Positions 1 to 10,779 of a stretch of 64,000 bases of DNA are shown here, piece after piece. Made by a program: the position numbers and the translations under genes. The stretch lies in NCBI RefSeq assembly GCF_003265705.1, contig NW_020312904.1, positions 2,322,361 through 2,386,360 of the forward strand. The letters are read 5' to 3'. Position 1 is the stretch's first letter. Every line of letters begins with the position of its first letter. This stretch comes from Callorhinus ursinus (Eukaryota > Chordata > Mammalia > Carnivora > Otariidae). The notes beneath the pieces were generated by a model, which was given only the letters and a program-made list of their open reading frames with translations, did not search any database and was not told where the DNA came from.

Positions 1-234
1 GAACTTAGCAAGGCCCGTTTGAAGCTGGGATGCAGGACCTAGGGTGAACCGCAAGGAGCCCTTCTGGCTTCGTGGGGGTGACGGTGGAGCCTGGGGCACG
101 GCCTGGGGACCAGGGTGGCCCGCACTGTGCACCGCCAAAGTGTTCTCATAACATGACAGGAGAATCTTTCCTACCATTTTTCATTACTAAAAGGAATGAC
201 ACCAACAGGTATTATGTATACCTATGGGCCAGGC

Positions 235-1480
235 ATTTTCATTACATAGTATCACTTTAAAATTTTTTATCCTAAAAATTAACGTACAGTAAAATAGACT
301 TTTTTTTATCTAGTTATACGAGAAATGACACACGTATAGGTCCATGTAACCTCAGTGAAATCAGGGTAAAGAACAGTTTCATCAGCCCCAAATGCTCCCA
401 GAGCACCCCAACCCCTGGCAACCATGGACCCGTTCTTTGCCATTCTGGTCTGGCCTTTCCAGAAGATGACCTGAATGGGATCGTACAGTGAGACCAGCTC
501 CGTTCCCACAGTACAGTGCCCTGGGGAGTCATCCCTGTTTTTATTGGCAAATAGCAGCTCTCTATATGGATATGCTACAGTTTGCTTCTCCATCCAGCAG
601 CTCAAGGACCCTTGGGTTGTTTCCCCTTTATGATGGTGTGAACATTCCCGTTGTGTGCGGTTTTCCTTCCTCTCTAACGAACACCTAGGAAGGGAACTCC
701 TGGGTCATAGATTGTCCTACGTTTTACTTTTCGAGGACCTGCCGGCCTGTCTTCCAGAGCGGCCGCGCAGACGCTGTTGGATGCCCACGGGCGGGCAGAG
801 CGTCCGCGTGTCCCAGTCGCTCCACATCCTCACCATCCCTCGGTACTGCCGGATTTTTTTATTATTTTTTTCCATTTTGTTCAGAAAACATGCCTCGCGT
901 GATTTCAATCACTTTAAATTGATTGAGGCTTGTTTCACAATCATCTTGCAGTCTATTTTGGTGACCATTCCATGCATACTTGAAAATGGCATCGATTCTC
1001 CCGGTCTCGGTGGAAGGGTTACACAAGCGTCATGTAGACCCCCGTGGCTGAGGGGTTCTCCAGACTTCAGCTGCTCCTGGTTTTCTGACCCGATGAGGGC
1101 GTGCTGGAGTCCACAAATGTCATCGCCGAGTGGTCCACCGTTCCTTCCAGTTCCACCGGTGTTTGCTTCCTTTATGTTGAGGCTCTATTTTTCAGGACTG
1201 TCATATCTTCTTGGTAAATTGGCCTTTTATTCTTGGCTCCGGTATAAATACCCTTCTTGGTCCCTGATAATTTTCTTTGCTTTGAAGTCCGCGTGGCCTG
1301 GCACTAATCCCACCATCCGGGGTTTCTTGCGATGGGGGCGCACACGGCACATCCTTCCTGGGCGTTTTACCTACGACCCCCTCTACTGGCATATTTGCAG
1401 CGTGGCTTTGAAACGGCGCATCATTGCATCTTTCTTATCAGTTCTGATCGTCTTTTAAGAGATGCAATTTACTAATTACA
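235..1480 (-). repeat. Ancient L1 (L1M-type) fragments, antisense
   Basis: Read on the minus strand this is a decayed LINE-1. The left part (about 235-870) carries degenerate versions of the familiar L1M 3' terminal sequence: a 'CCCCTGGCAACCA' block at 410-424, a 'GACCTGAATGGGATCGTACAG' type block near 470, 'CTTGGGTTGTTTCC' near 612 and 'CTCCACATCCTC' near 820. From about 900 to 1400 further L1-like blocks follow, e.g. 'TCTATTTTGGTGA' at 953 and 'TCATATCTTCTTGGT' at 1201. Many substitutions and indels break every frame. Subfamily and exact ends are my estimate from memory of consensus sequences. Confidence 0.72.
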
Positions 1481-1589
1481 CTAATTTTTATTTTCCAGTT
1501 CATCAATTTTACAGCATTATTGAAATGAATCTCAAACACAAAATTCACTTGTTTAAAGTATGCAGTTATTTGGTTCTTGGTGTAATTTT

Positions 1590-1800
1590 AGGGGATTTTC
1601 AACACCCCAGAAAGAAACTCCACGCTCACTGGCAGTCTGTCCCCACTCCCCAAGTCCGGCCCCAGGCCACCACTCACTCACTTTCTGTCTCCGTGCATTT
1701 GTCTGTTCTGGGCATTTCATGTACAACGTGTGGTGTTTATAACCAATTTCCAACCGCAGCCTTTTCATCCACGTATTTAGAAGACATTAGCTTTTCTTTC
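1590..1800 (-). repeat. Second antisense L1 3'-end fragment
   Basis: A second copy of the L1M 3' terminal signature appears here: 'CTTTCTGTCTCCGTGCATTTG' is split across 1681-1702, and 'TGTTCTGGGCATTTCATGTA' is near 1703. Because 3'-end sequence is repeated after that at 235-870, this is a separate element or a rearranged one, not a continuation. Heavily diverged. Confidence 0.6.
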
Positions 1801-1819
1801 GTTATTTCCCATTTTCTAG

Positions 1820-1821
1820 TT

Positions 1822-1880
<59 letters not shown>

Positions 1881-1886
1881 CTCTTT
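1820..1886 (+). repeat. (TTTC)n microsatellite
   Basis: About 16 nearly perfect TTTC units, ending in CTCTTTC. On the minus strand it is a GAAA purine tract. It lies between two antisense L1 pieces. Confidence 0.97.
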
Positions 1887-2139
1887 CATCTCACTTATTT
1901 TATCTACTGAGTTTTTGCCTGTATCTTTTGTGGTCGCTGTCCATGTAAAATGAACGTCTTGCCACTTGGAGCGAAAGGTGTACGTCTGAGCATCACGAGG
2001 TCTCTCGCACCCTTGAGGCCCTGGTCCTCGTAGGGTCCTGTCCACACGCACACTGAAAATCCCCCCCCGGCCGGTAGTAGTCTTTTTGCCCAGATACCCA
2101 TCATTCCCTTTGTTCTTCCTTCATTCCCAATGATCCAGA

Positions 2140-3190
2140 TTTCCCTCTGGTATAATTTCCACTTTTTCCTGAAAAACTTCGCCCAGCATTTCTATGAGAG
2201 CAGGTCTGTCGGCAACAAATTCTCCCAGGACTCCTTTATCTGCCTTTTCCGCCTCTCCTCTTGAACGATGTATTTTGCTGAATATAAAATTCTGGGTCTA
2301 TGGTTCTCTTTTTTCAGTACTTTAAACCTGTGATGTCTGCTCCTTCTGGCTTCACGTGTCCCGAGCTACGTGGGGCGGCTCGGACCAGGGCTCCCTCACA
2401 CGCTGTGTGGTGCCTTTGGCCTGGCTCCCTCCTCCTTGTTTTTTTTTTTTTTGTTGTTGTTGTTCGTCTTTAATTTTGAGCCGTTTGATTATTATTTGTC
2501 TGGTCAAGGACACTCCACTGAGTTTACCTTCTCTGAGGCTCTTGAATCTGCAAGCTCATGTCTTTCCCCCAATTTGGGAAGTCCTTAGCCAATATTTTTT
2601 CAAAATTTCTTCTCTGCATTCTGTTCTCCTTTCTTTCTGGGACTCTGATGATGTGGACGTTGGACCTTTTACTAAGGTCCCATAGGTCTGTGAGGTTCCG
2701 TTCAGTTTGGGTCAACGTGTTTTCTCTCTGAGATGCAGGACCGGTCATTTCTGGTGGTGCATCTTCCAGCCCATCAACGTTCTTTAGTTCTTCTTTATAC
2801 CTTCTATTTCTCTGTCAAGACCTTCTATTCTTCCCTTTGTTTGCAGAGTGCTTGCCCCTACCTCCTATAGCACGGCTTTCCAAGTGTTTTTCTAATAATG
2901 CCAACATCTGTGCCATCTTGGCATTGGGACCTGGGGATTGGCTTTCACCTTGCATGCTGACTTTTCCCTGGTTTTCTGCATACCTGTGAGCTGGGGGTTG
3001 TATCGTGGACATTTTGAATATCACATTATGAGACCCCAGGTCTTGTTTACATCCAGTGGATAATGGGGACGTTTTGTGTAGCAGATAACCAAGCTGGTTA
3101 TGTTCAGAACGGGGTCTTGGTGCTCCTTCTGCGGTTGCGGTCCCCACGTCAGTCCGGTTTGTGAAGCCTTGTAGCACCATTCAGATCTGC
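2140..3190 (-). repeat. Antisense L1 5'-half fragment
   Basis: Degenerate matches to the 5'/ORF1-side portion of mammalian L1 read backwards: 'ATTTTGCTGAATATAAAATTC' split around 2272-2292, 'TTTCAGTACTTTAAA' near 2313, 'CTTGAATCTGCAAGCTCATG' near 2541, 'AATTTGGGAAGTCCT' near 2571, and 'GTGGACATTTTGAATATCAC' near 3004. An internal poly-T/(TTG)n stretch sits at about 2439-2464. No intact frame remains. Confidence 0.7.
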
Positions 3191-3199
3191 CCACGGTGC

Positions 3200-3925
3200 G
3201 TGGCGGCAGGTGACCAGTCCAGGCCCGGGGCAGCAGCGGATCCTGTGGCTTATTCTCCGAGTCCAGGGGGTGCCCTTGAAGGTCAGAACGATGTGTGCAC
3301 AGCTTGGAGGTGACCCCAAAGGGTACACATCACTTTCCAGGACAGCTGTCTTTATTTCCGTGCTCATGACCTCCCGACACGGCTCATTCCCTGGGGCCCC
3401 CTCTGCCGTCCTTCAACCAGAAACCAGGCTGTCACTTTGTGCTCTGCGTTCGTGCCCCAGCTGTGTGCTTATATCGGCGTCACACATGAGAAGCACAGAG
3501 AGGCAAGGCATGAGGCGCTTACCTACTGCTCCCAGGACTGCACCTCCGTCGGGGGGAGGAACTGTCCGCCCTGGTGCGGCATTCTCTCAGGATTGCACGG
3601 CTACAAGGGAAAAACAAAACTGTGGGCTTCCCCCACCGTCTCTAAACCTCCAGCACCCCCTTTCCTGTTCCTCAGGCCCCCAAACCGAGGCATTTTCTGT
3701 CCATACCCGGTGCACGCATCTATGCCCCGTGCTGCCTTGTGTGAGGCCAGGCTGGCCAACACCAGAGGGAAGTCAAATGGGACCCTCGCTACAAGTTTGG
3801 TGCTCCTTCCAACTCTTGTCAGCGTCCCCCGCTTGCCTGTTGCCTTTTCTTCTTCTGAGCCCCCACAGAGGCTCGGTATCCGCATTCAGAAGGGGACAAG
3901 ATGGGATGTGCTTGACCCTTCTTCC
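3200..3925. other. GC-rich unique sequence, no gene seen
   Basis: No repeat family, exon or RNA gene recognised. Overlapping open frames exist on both strands (e.g. 3210-4025 plus), but they have no recognisable protein features. Such overlapping open frames are expected in GC-rich DNA with few stop codons. Confidence 0.5.
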
Positions 3926-3929
3926 TCAC

Positions 3930-4080
3930 ACTCCCCCAGAGAAGTGTCATCATCTCCATGTTGCAAATAAGGGAGCCGAGGCTCAGAGAAGGTACGTAAT
4001 GGACCCAGGATCACACAGCAAGTGAGTGAGACTCAGAGCCAGGTCTGCGTGACCTCGGATCCTGGGCTCTGTCTCCACGG
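3930..4080 (-). repeat. MIR SINE, antisense
   Basis: The MIR core is readable in reverse orientation: 'GAGGCTCAGAGAAGG' near 3978, followed by 'GGATCACACAGCAAGTGAG' at 4009-4027 and 'GAGCCAGGTCTG' near 4035, which are degenerate MIR landmarks. Confidence 0.8.
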
Positions 4081-4084
4081 CCAC

Positions 4085-5240
4085 GTTCTGGGAAGCCGTG
4101 TGGGGAGGGAGTGATGCCTGGTCTGGAGCAGGGCGCCCAGATCCTGCACCTCCTGCAGGCCCCCGCCGTCTGTGGGATTGCCCCGAGTCCACACCTGCTT
4201 TTCTTACACAAGTCCACCCCCTGTAAAGTGAGGGAGGTTCACTTGAACACTCTCTCGGGTGTCTTGCAAGCCAGACATGGTTGGGTTTCCTCTGTGAACA
4301 GGCCATAGGGAAGGCAGCTTGTGAAAACCTCCACAGCTGCTAAAGGCCCCCAGGATGAATCACCAAAATCCCTTCCCCAACAGCATTCCCCTGGCCCCCA
4401 GGCTGTCTCGGGGCTTCGCTGTGAGGAAGGGGTTAATGGATGACTTTCTCTTCTTCAGTGTCAGGAGAGAATCAATTCTACCTGCTTTGCCCCGGGAAGT
4501 GGGGGGCAGTCCCGTGACCTCACACCTGCATGGCCGCGGACGGCGGCGCAAGGTCCCGTTCTCAGGGTGGAGGCCGGGACTGCAGAAGAAGCCACAGGGC
4601 AGGAGCGCCCCAGCTCCCGAGAACACAGGGCTGCGTTTGAGGGGTGACGGGCGTGGCCTTTGGATTTTCACCACATTCTGTGGGCCCTCCGCGCCTGCAG
4701 GAACCCCTTCTCCCAGGCACAAAGTTTGCGCCCATTTTCCTGGAGGTCTCTAACAGCGGAGCGTGGAGGCCCAGCCGGCCCCTGCTGACCCCCCAGCACT
4801 TCGGGTCCCTGCCCGTCCCCAGGGAGCCCTCTGCCCCCTGCCTTGCCCAGCCACCAGGCTCTCCCCAGTAGGCCTAGCGACCAGGCACATCCTCCTCTGC
4901 GGCAGCTGCAGCTGCCGGGCACTGCTCTTCTAAGTGTTCCGCCTTTTATTTATTTACAGCAGGAAAGCAAACCTTGCCTCTCACCAGGGTCCTGAGCCTC
5001 GGAGAGCCTGGGGTGCCGAGGGCCTGGTGCCCTGAACTCCTGCACCGCCAGCCAGTTTGGGGCCCGCTTCCTGCTGGCTCCACAACCCCTCCTCCCCGCA
5101 AAGCCGCCAGGCAGCCGAAGGGAGCGACTATTGCTCGTGAATTCCAAGCAGGCAGCGGGCTTTGTGCACCACAAATGGGGTTTTTCTGGGTCACAGCTCA
5201 GAAGGAATAAAGGACTCTGATGGAGCTACAGGGAGAAGTG
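4085..5240. other. GC-rich unique sequence
   Basis: No exon, RNA gene or repeat that I recognise. A short AT-rich run (TTTTATTTATTTACAG, near 4944) resembles a splice acceptor tract. The sequence after it has no supported reading frame, so I do not call an exon. Confidence 0.4.
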
Positions 5241-5249
5241 GCTGGGCTC

Positions 5250-5436
5250 CAGGGTCAGACGCCGGCCCACTCTGATGGCAGAGCCGGAGCCCCGGTGCTC
5301 ATCTGCCGTGCAGCCGATAAGGACACCAGCCGGGGGCGGAGGCAGGGGGCTGCCGGCCGGGCCCGCCCACCCTTGCGTGGCTGTGTGACCCTGGGCAGGC
5401 CCTGCACCTCTCTGGGCCCCCCCTCCCATCCGTAAA
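5250..5436 (+). repeat. MIR SINE, sense
   Basis: Contains 'GTGTGACCCTGGGCAGGCCC' near 5384 followed by 'CACCTCTCTGGGCCCC' and 'ATCCGTAAA'. This is the order of the MIR core and 3' region. The 5' part is poorly preserved. Confidence 0.65.
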
Positions 5437-5609
5437 TGCCAAGAGCCCCCGCCCCACAGTTCACTGTATCAGGGGGCGGGGGTCACGCCGAGGGGACAGT
5501 CGGGTTCACGTCACGGTTTAGCAGAGTCAGTAATACCTTTGCGGCTTGTGAGTGCCGGAGGAGCCAGGAAACGCCAGCTGCTCTCCACATGGGGCCACTT
5601 CACACGGGC

Positions 5610-5633
5610 GGGGGGGGGGGGGGGGGGGGGGGG
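5610..5633 (+). repeat. 24-base G homopolymer
   Basis: An uninterrupted run of G follows 'CACACGGGC'. It could fold into G-quadruplex. Runs this long are rare in mammals and error-prone in sequencing, so the exact length is uncertain. Confidence 0.9.
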
Positions 5634-5939
5634 AGAGACTGAGGCCCGGGTGGGGCACGGAGAGGAGAGCCTGGGGAGCTCACACCCGGGCTGTCCCCAA
5701 GCACGGCAGGGGGCTCCTCGAGTCCTCAGGGGACGGGGCCGGACTTGGCTCCTTCCTGAGGCTTCTGAGCACGGAAGCAGGGGCCGGGCACACGGGGTCT
5801 GTGAAGTAAGTACCAAGTCTGCCTTGCAAAGGCGGCCTCCCGCCTCCGCCCCCCAGAGGCCCCCATCCCCGTCACCGCAGACACAGCCAGGCCGCCGACG
5901 GCGGGGAAATAGTGAGAGGCTTGACCCGACATGAGGGGG

Positions 5940-6480
5940 TTGCTGGGACCCCACGCGGGTGAGCAGGACTTGTCGCAGGCGCCGGCATGACCCGGAGCCA
6001 GGAGTGGGCGCGCAAGTGCTGCTGGACGGAAAGTGGCACCTGGGCCAGGATCGGGGCAGACAGCAGGTGGGAGAGAGGCGCCCGTCACCGGGGGTCGCAG
6101 CAGAGGCCCCACCTGGTCATCCGTACTTGCACCTCAGCCCAGCCCCCACTGCTGCTGGCGGGGCCGCAACCTGGCGACATCAAGGGCCCATGTCCCCGCC
6201 CCGCGGGCCCGGCCCTGCCCTTCACCCTCCCGCCTCCCTGGTTCTCCGTGCTCCCGGCGCCTCACCCGAGAAACGGATGATGGTAGGAACAGTAACCATA
6301 ATTCCGCCGACCACCCGAGATCACGGAAATAGAGCCTTGCCCTCCACCCTGGACACGGGACGCGCTCACCAAACATCAACTCGATAGCAATGACTGTGAC
6401 CAGGACGGTGTCCGCCATCCTCCTGGGGGGGAGCGGGCAGCCAGTCACACCAGGGCGACTCGAGGGGGAGGCAGGTGTAA
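5940..6480. other. CpG-richer stretch, no gene seen
   Basis: CpG is visibly denser than in the flanks (e.g. around 5960-6040 and 6150-6330). I cannot compute observed/expected CpG here. There is no initiator, exon or polyA context that makes it a promoter call. It could be a small CpG island of an unseen transcript or simply high-GC DNA. Confidence 0.3.
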
Positions 6481-6484
6481 GACA

Positions 6485-7510
6485 TCGGGGAGGAAATGCT
6501 TTTCCCGGACCCTCGCAGGCCCCTGGCTGCGTCCAGAAACTAAACAGACAGATGAACAGAAAAAAGGACCCACATTTCCTTCATGTAAGGTTTACGTAGC
6601 ACGGGAGCCTCTGTAAGGAAACGGAGACCCGAAGAAAGCATCAGCCGTTCGTACCAGATGCTGGGTTAGGCGGGAGTGCAGGCCGCGGCCACATATGGCA
6701 GGTCAGGGAGTCTGGGGTCAGTGCGGTGAACTGCGGGAAACAGCAGGGCCTGTGTGTCCCGGGGCTTCTTGGCGTCCAGAGATGCAGATGCTCCTCCAGG
6801 TACAGGGAGGGGGCGGACACCTCTCAGGAGGGTTTCATGGTTTGTTTGGGGGGAGGACCTTCCTGCTTCTCCTTTCTCAAATTCCTGCATCTTAAAATAG
6901 TCAATATGCCAGAAGGACATGTTTTAGGGTGTCCTGAACCCCATCAAAGGAAACCCGACGTGCATGGGCCTCCATGGGGTCTCTTCCCTCCACGGTAAAG
7001 GCACCTTGAGCAGTGGCCCCGGTTCAAAGGGAGATGAGGTGGGTCCGGCAGGGAAGGGGTGGGCGGGACACCCAAGGGTGGCGGCAAAAAGCAGGGGTGG
7101 GAGGGGAGAGCGGCACAGAGGGGGGAGGCCGCAGGAGGGGTGCCGGGGGCCCAGACCCGGGGGGGCAGCATCAGGCTGCAGCAGGTGCTGTGGGTGTCAG
7201 GAGGGCTTGGCTTCCCATGCAGGTCCCCCCACATTCCTCACGAAGGACTAGGGTTTCTTTGTGTGTTTTGTTTAGAAACTGAACCAGTCGCTCTTCATCA
7301 CAAGAACTCTGTGCCGTCCGCCCGGTTTTCACATGGCATTTTCCACGCGGACACGGCCTCCATCCCCGACGGGCAGGTGCTTCACCCGGCTGTGAGGGCT
7401 CCACACGCTTCACACCCTTCTCCCAGAGCAGAGGAGGAGACCGAGGCCCAGCTGGGGAGGGGACCCGCTCTCACCTCACAGCTGCGCGAGGCTGCAGGCC
7501 CGGGCGTCGG
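6485..7510. other. Unique GC-rich sequence with G-rich stretches
   Basis: G-rich runs at about 7030-7170 on the plus strand. A weak MIR-like antisense remnant is possible near 7425-7500 ('GAGGAGACCGAGGCCCAG'). No gene supported. Confidence 0.35.
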
Positions 7511-7514
7511 CTCG

Positions 7515-7810
7515 GGAGCAGCATCGCCCAGCGTGGCCACAACAAGCTGCCACTCAAGTCCCATGTGCGATTGTGCCTGGCATAGCAGCCGCGTTTTAAA
7601 AAGTAAAAAAAGGAAAGTGAAATTAATTTTAATAATACAGTTCATTAAACCCAACTGATCCAAAAAATTATCATTTCAATAGAGAACCAATATGAAAAAT
7701 TACTGAGTCGTGTACTTCCCCTTCTTTTCCTTCAAAACGAGTGTTTGAAATCCAGAGTGTGTTTGCACCCCCCCAGCACAGCCCCCGGCAGGCCAGCCGC
7801 ATTCCCCAGG
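7515..7810 (+). mobile_element. Non-autonomous hAT-Charlie-type DNA transposon
   Basis: The middle is a good match to an old hAT-Charlie MITE-like consensus. Characteristic blocks are 'GTGAAATTAATTTTAATAAT' at 7617-7636, 'AAAAATTATCATTTCAATA' near 7663, 'AATATGAAAAATTACTGAG' near 7689 and 'TTTGAAATCCAGAGTGTG' at 7744-7761. Terminal repeats are decayed. Family assignment within hAT-Charlie is uncertain. It encodes no protein. Confidence 0.65.
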
Positions 7811-8649
7811 CCCAGCAGGTGCACACAGCGCTCAGATCTGGAGCCTGGGGGAGGCAGGGCTGGGGCAGGGGGCTGGCATGGAGGGATGGTCCGGACGAGA
7901 TGATGTTCTACAGGAGTCCTGGGAAAGAGCCAGGCTTAAGAATCTCTGTGGCGAGAACCTCACTGGCACAAGGGAATGGGAAGGCCTTGGCCCTGGGCTA
8001 GGAATAGTCTTGGTGTTTTTGAGGAAAAGGAAAAGGGCATCAAGTCAGAATGCACCGGACGGGGGAGGGTTATCGGGGGCCAGGTGGAGGAGCCAGGTGA
8101 GGACAGAGACGGAAGAGCAGGTGGGGCACACGTGACAGCCTGCTGGAAGAGAAGCAGCCAGACAGGAAGCAGGACGTGGTGGGGGTTGGGGGGAGAGGCC
8201 GAACCGCCCTAAATGTGCCACCGAAGCCACGTGTAGACTTGATCCCAGAGACGGCAGTGAGACTTGGCATTTGGAGCTGGAGCGCCAGGACCAGAAGGCC
8301 GTGTGCTCCGGGGGGATGCACTGCAGTGACCGCCGGCTTTTCTCTGGTTTCCCCGTTCCCAGATTTCGGGCCTCCAGGAAAGCAGGAACCCCTCCGCAGA
8401 ATGAAAACCCCTCCCCAGCTACTCTCAGCCTGCGAAACAAGATCTCTCCAACCAGAAAGCTCTGGAGAAGCAGCATGGCCTGTCTGGGAGCTGCCTGGCT
8501 GGAATGTCCTTGTTCTGACTGATGGGAAGGCAGGCAGAACAGAAGGAGCCTTGGAGCACAGATCCTTGGTGGCTCTCACCGAGGCTGCCGGCGGGCCTGT
8601 GGCTGCCTGGCTGTGCCCCGTTTCTGCTCATCGTGGCATTTAATAAACG

Positions 8650-8657
8650 TGACGTCG
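8650..8657 (+). promoter_or_regulatory. CRE-like motif TGACGTCG
   Basis: Seven of eight bases match the CREB/ATF palindrome TGACGTCA. It lies 7 bp upstream of the X-box, so a CREB/ATF plus RFX combination is possible. Confidence 0.45.
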
Positions 8658-8664
8658 CCTGCGG

Positions 8665-8678
8665 GTTACCATAGAAAC
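8665..8678. promoter_or_regulatory. RFX X-box motif GTTACCATAGAAAC
   Basis: Matches the RFX consensus RYYNYYATRRNRAC at every constrained position, with near-palindromic halves. RFX factors drive ciliary and MHC-II genes and also bind distal enhancers. No target gene is visible in the window. Confidence 0.55.
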
Positions 8679-8767
8679 CACCAGGTCTCTTTAGCCTTTC
8701 CAGGGTGGTGGACACAAAATCGGCTATAAGTTTGACCAGAGTCTGTCACCTTTTCCGAGTCTATTGA

Positions 8768-8783
8768 GTTTATTTAAATAAAC
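8768..8783. promoter_or_regulatory. Perfect 16-bp palindrome GTTTATTTAAATAAAC
   Basis: Two forkhead-like GTTTATTT half-sites in perfect inverted orientation with a MEF2-like AT centre. Confidence 0.5.
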
Positions 8784-8809
8784 AGTTACCCCAGTGGGGG
8801 GCATCGAGA

Positions 8810-8831
8810 GCCTCTGTCCGTAAACAGAGGC
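8810..8831. other. Short inverted repeat, 8-bp arms
   Basis: GCCTCTGT and ACAGAGGC flank a 6-base spacer. The right arm overlaps a forkhead core (GTAAACA, 8820-8826). Confidence 0.5.
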
Positions 8832-8914
8832 CTGTAAAATCCTCAAGGCACTTGTCCCCAGGGCCCTGCCAGGCCAGGCGCCCAGATCTTATTAGTAGCC
8901 ACGCCCCAGGGAAG

Positions 8915-9380
8915 GAGAAGGCAGGCTAGCCCTTCGTCGGGCATCCAACCGGGCAGCCTGGCCTGGCACCTCCGGATGTAGGAAGAGGACTTGCGAGCCA
9001 TGTCCTCTGTGTGGGCGGCTCAAGGAGCCCCTGCAGCAAAGATGTGTCCCAGGGAAGAGCACGGTCTGATAGAAGGTTCTAGAGCAGCGGTCAGAAGGGG
9101 CTCAGGGGTCAGTCACTCAGCCAGTCCACGGACCTCTGTGGGGCATCAGGACTGTTCTAGAACTAGGGGTGCAGGATGAATGACCTGACCAAGTCCCGGA
9201 GCCCACAGAGTGAGCGAGCGATCCACTGGGGTCCAGCTGCGTGCTGTACCACTGTTTCCATCCGCCTGTCCCCACTGGGACTCTCACTCCTCAGCTGGGA
9301 AGTGAGGCAATGATATAGCCCCTCCTGAAGCCAGGCCTGGGTCGTCACAGTCAACGGGGGGCTATCCTGGGACAGAGCTG
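8915..9380. other. Unique sequence
   Basis: No gene, RNA or recognisable repeat seen. Confidence 0.35.
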
Positions 9381-9384
9381 CTCT

Positions 9385-9530
9385 CGGGACGATGCAAAAG
9401 CTCTGGAACGAGTGCATGGTGATGGTGGCAAATGCTGTAAATGTAGTTAATGGATTGTACACTTAAAAGTGGCAAAAAAGGTAAATTTTATGTCCTGTCC
9501 ATTTGCCACCATAAAAAGAAAATCAAAGCA
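9385..9530 (+). repeat. L1 3' terminal fragment, sense
   Basis: The L1M tail signature is clear: 'CATGGTGATGGTGGCAAATG' at 9415-9434, then 'GGATTGTACACTTAAAAGTG' at 9451-9470 and 'GGTAAATTTTATG' at 9480-9492. Confidence 0.75.
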
Positions 9531-9599
9531 CTTCAAGGGTTTTATTTAAGTGAGGAACTATCATCATCGTTATTATCATTTGCAAGACAGTGGTCTGGC

Positions 9600-9850
9600 G
9601 GGTGGGTGCAGGGTCCCTGCCCCGTCATGTGGTCACTCACCAGAATCATCGAGGGCCTGGGAGGCCTCTGGACGTGCACTGAGCACAGGGGACACGGGGG
9701 CGAGCCGGACAGCCGAGGCCCTTGCCTTCCTGGTGCTTCGCCTGGCGGGAGGGACGCGCCGCAAGTGAACGCACGGGTGGACGCGGTGACAACAGCTTCT
9801 GTGAAGGGCTGAGAAGGACATGGGAAGAAGTGGTGAGGGACCCCCCCCCC
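9600..9850 (-). repeat. L2 LINE 3' region, antisense (diverged)
   Basis: The order of landmarks fits the reverse of L2: 'CACTGAGCACAGGGGACAC', 'GCCCTTGCCTTCCTGGTGCTT', then a run describing 'GGTGACAACAGCTTCTGTGAAGGG' (all in short recognisable pieces). Highly diverged. It ends at a 10-C run at 9841. Confidence 0.4.
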
Positions 9851-10099
9851 GGCCAGCTGGGGCGTCTGGGCTCAGAGCGTGGGAAAGGCGGGGCATAGAG
9901 AGCCAGGGGCTGCAAAGAGGAGGCCTGCCAGCCGTGGAGGCAGGTCTGAGGCCCTGAACGGCAACCACAGAGAAACGCGTGGTGTTTCAAATAGGAGAGG
10001 ATGGAAACCCACCAGGCAGTGTTCTACCGTAGGGGCTGGAGGAGAGCAGGTGAGCCCAGGAAGGAAGAAAGAAGGAAACAATGAAAACTAGTGAGCTCA

Positions 10100-10775
10100 A
10101 AGGTAAGGACCCGGTGGAGAGCAAAGGTAAGGAACGAGTCCGGGATTATGCGTGCTCCTATGTAACAGGGAGGGTGTGGGGTGCAGGGTGGTGAGGGGGG
10201 CATGTGCATAGCCTCAGGGGCTGCAGCAGATAAGCAGGGTCAAGGACACAGGACCTGAGGGTTCCACTGCAGGAGCTGAAAAAGCCAGAGCGAACCCAAG
10301 ACGTGGACGAAAGGAAACAAAGAGGTAATGAACCCAGTTTACAAACAGAAAGCAAGGTAGGAAGGACGGATCGATGGATCGACAAACACGTATCACTTTG
10401 TAGACCAAGCCACCAAGAGCAAAAGGTAACAATATCTGTGTCTTACGACATACAAACTGCTCCTCTAGACGAATATACAAAAGTAACTGCACACAGGCTC
10501 GCACGAGGAGACCTATGTAAATGCATCGCTGGGTTATATGGAAAAAAGTGACCCAGATTCAAAGCTCACCAAAAGAGAAAATGAGTAAGTAAATCGTGGC
10601 CTAGGTACAAGACGGAACCCCAAGGCAGTTAAGATGAAGGACAGATCCATCTCAGAGCCAACCTCAAAATAAATCTTTGAGATATGCAGAAAAGACAGCA
10701 GATGGTTTATGAATATAACATTCGTAGCAAAAATATAAAACAGCAATTTAGGAAAACACGTTTTCATTGGGACCA
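10100..10775 (+). repeat. Possible old L1 sequence (low confidence)
   Basis: Purine-biased, A-rich sequence upstream of a better L1 match at 10780. Pieces such as 'GGTTATATGGAAAAAAGTGA' near 10530 are L1-like in composition, but I cannot align it with confidence. Confidence 0.3.
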
Positions 10776-10779
10776 GCAA

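Larger units (their letters stand above)
8640..8910. promoter_or_regulatory. Candidate cis-regulatory block (CRE/RFX/forkhead motifs)
   Basis: A unique block that contains, in order, a CRE-like site, an RFX X-box, a perfect 16-bp FOX-type palindrome and a hairpin ending in GTAAACA. Together these are more than the surrounding GC-rich DNA shows by eye. Motif content is seen directly. Regulatory function and conservation are inference. Confidence 0.4.

Noticed and set aside
655..1458. Plus-strand open frame of 267 codons
   Set aside because: It lies on an antisense decayed L1 and does not correspond to any L1 protein in its sense direction.
4940..5210. Possible exon after a splice-acceptor-like tract
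   Set aside because: Translated frames show no recognisable protein, and no matching donor with open frame could be argued.
5940..6480. CpG island promoter
   Set aside because: CpG density is only moderately raised by eye, and no exon, transcript evidence or core promoter was found. Kept as a low-confidence composition note only.
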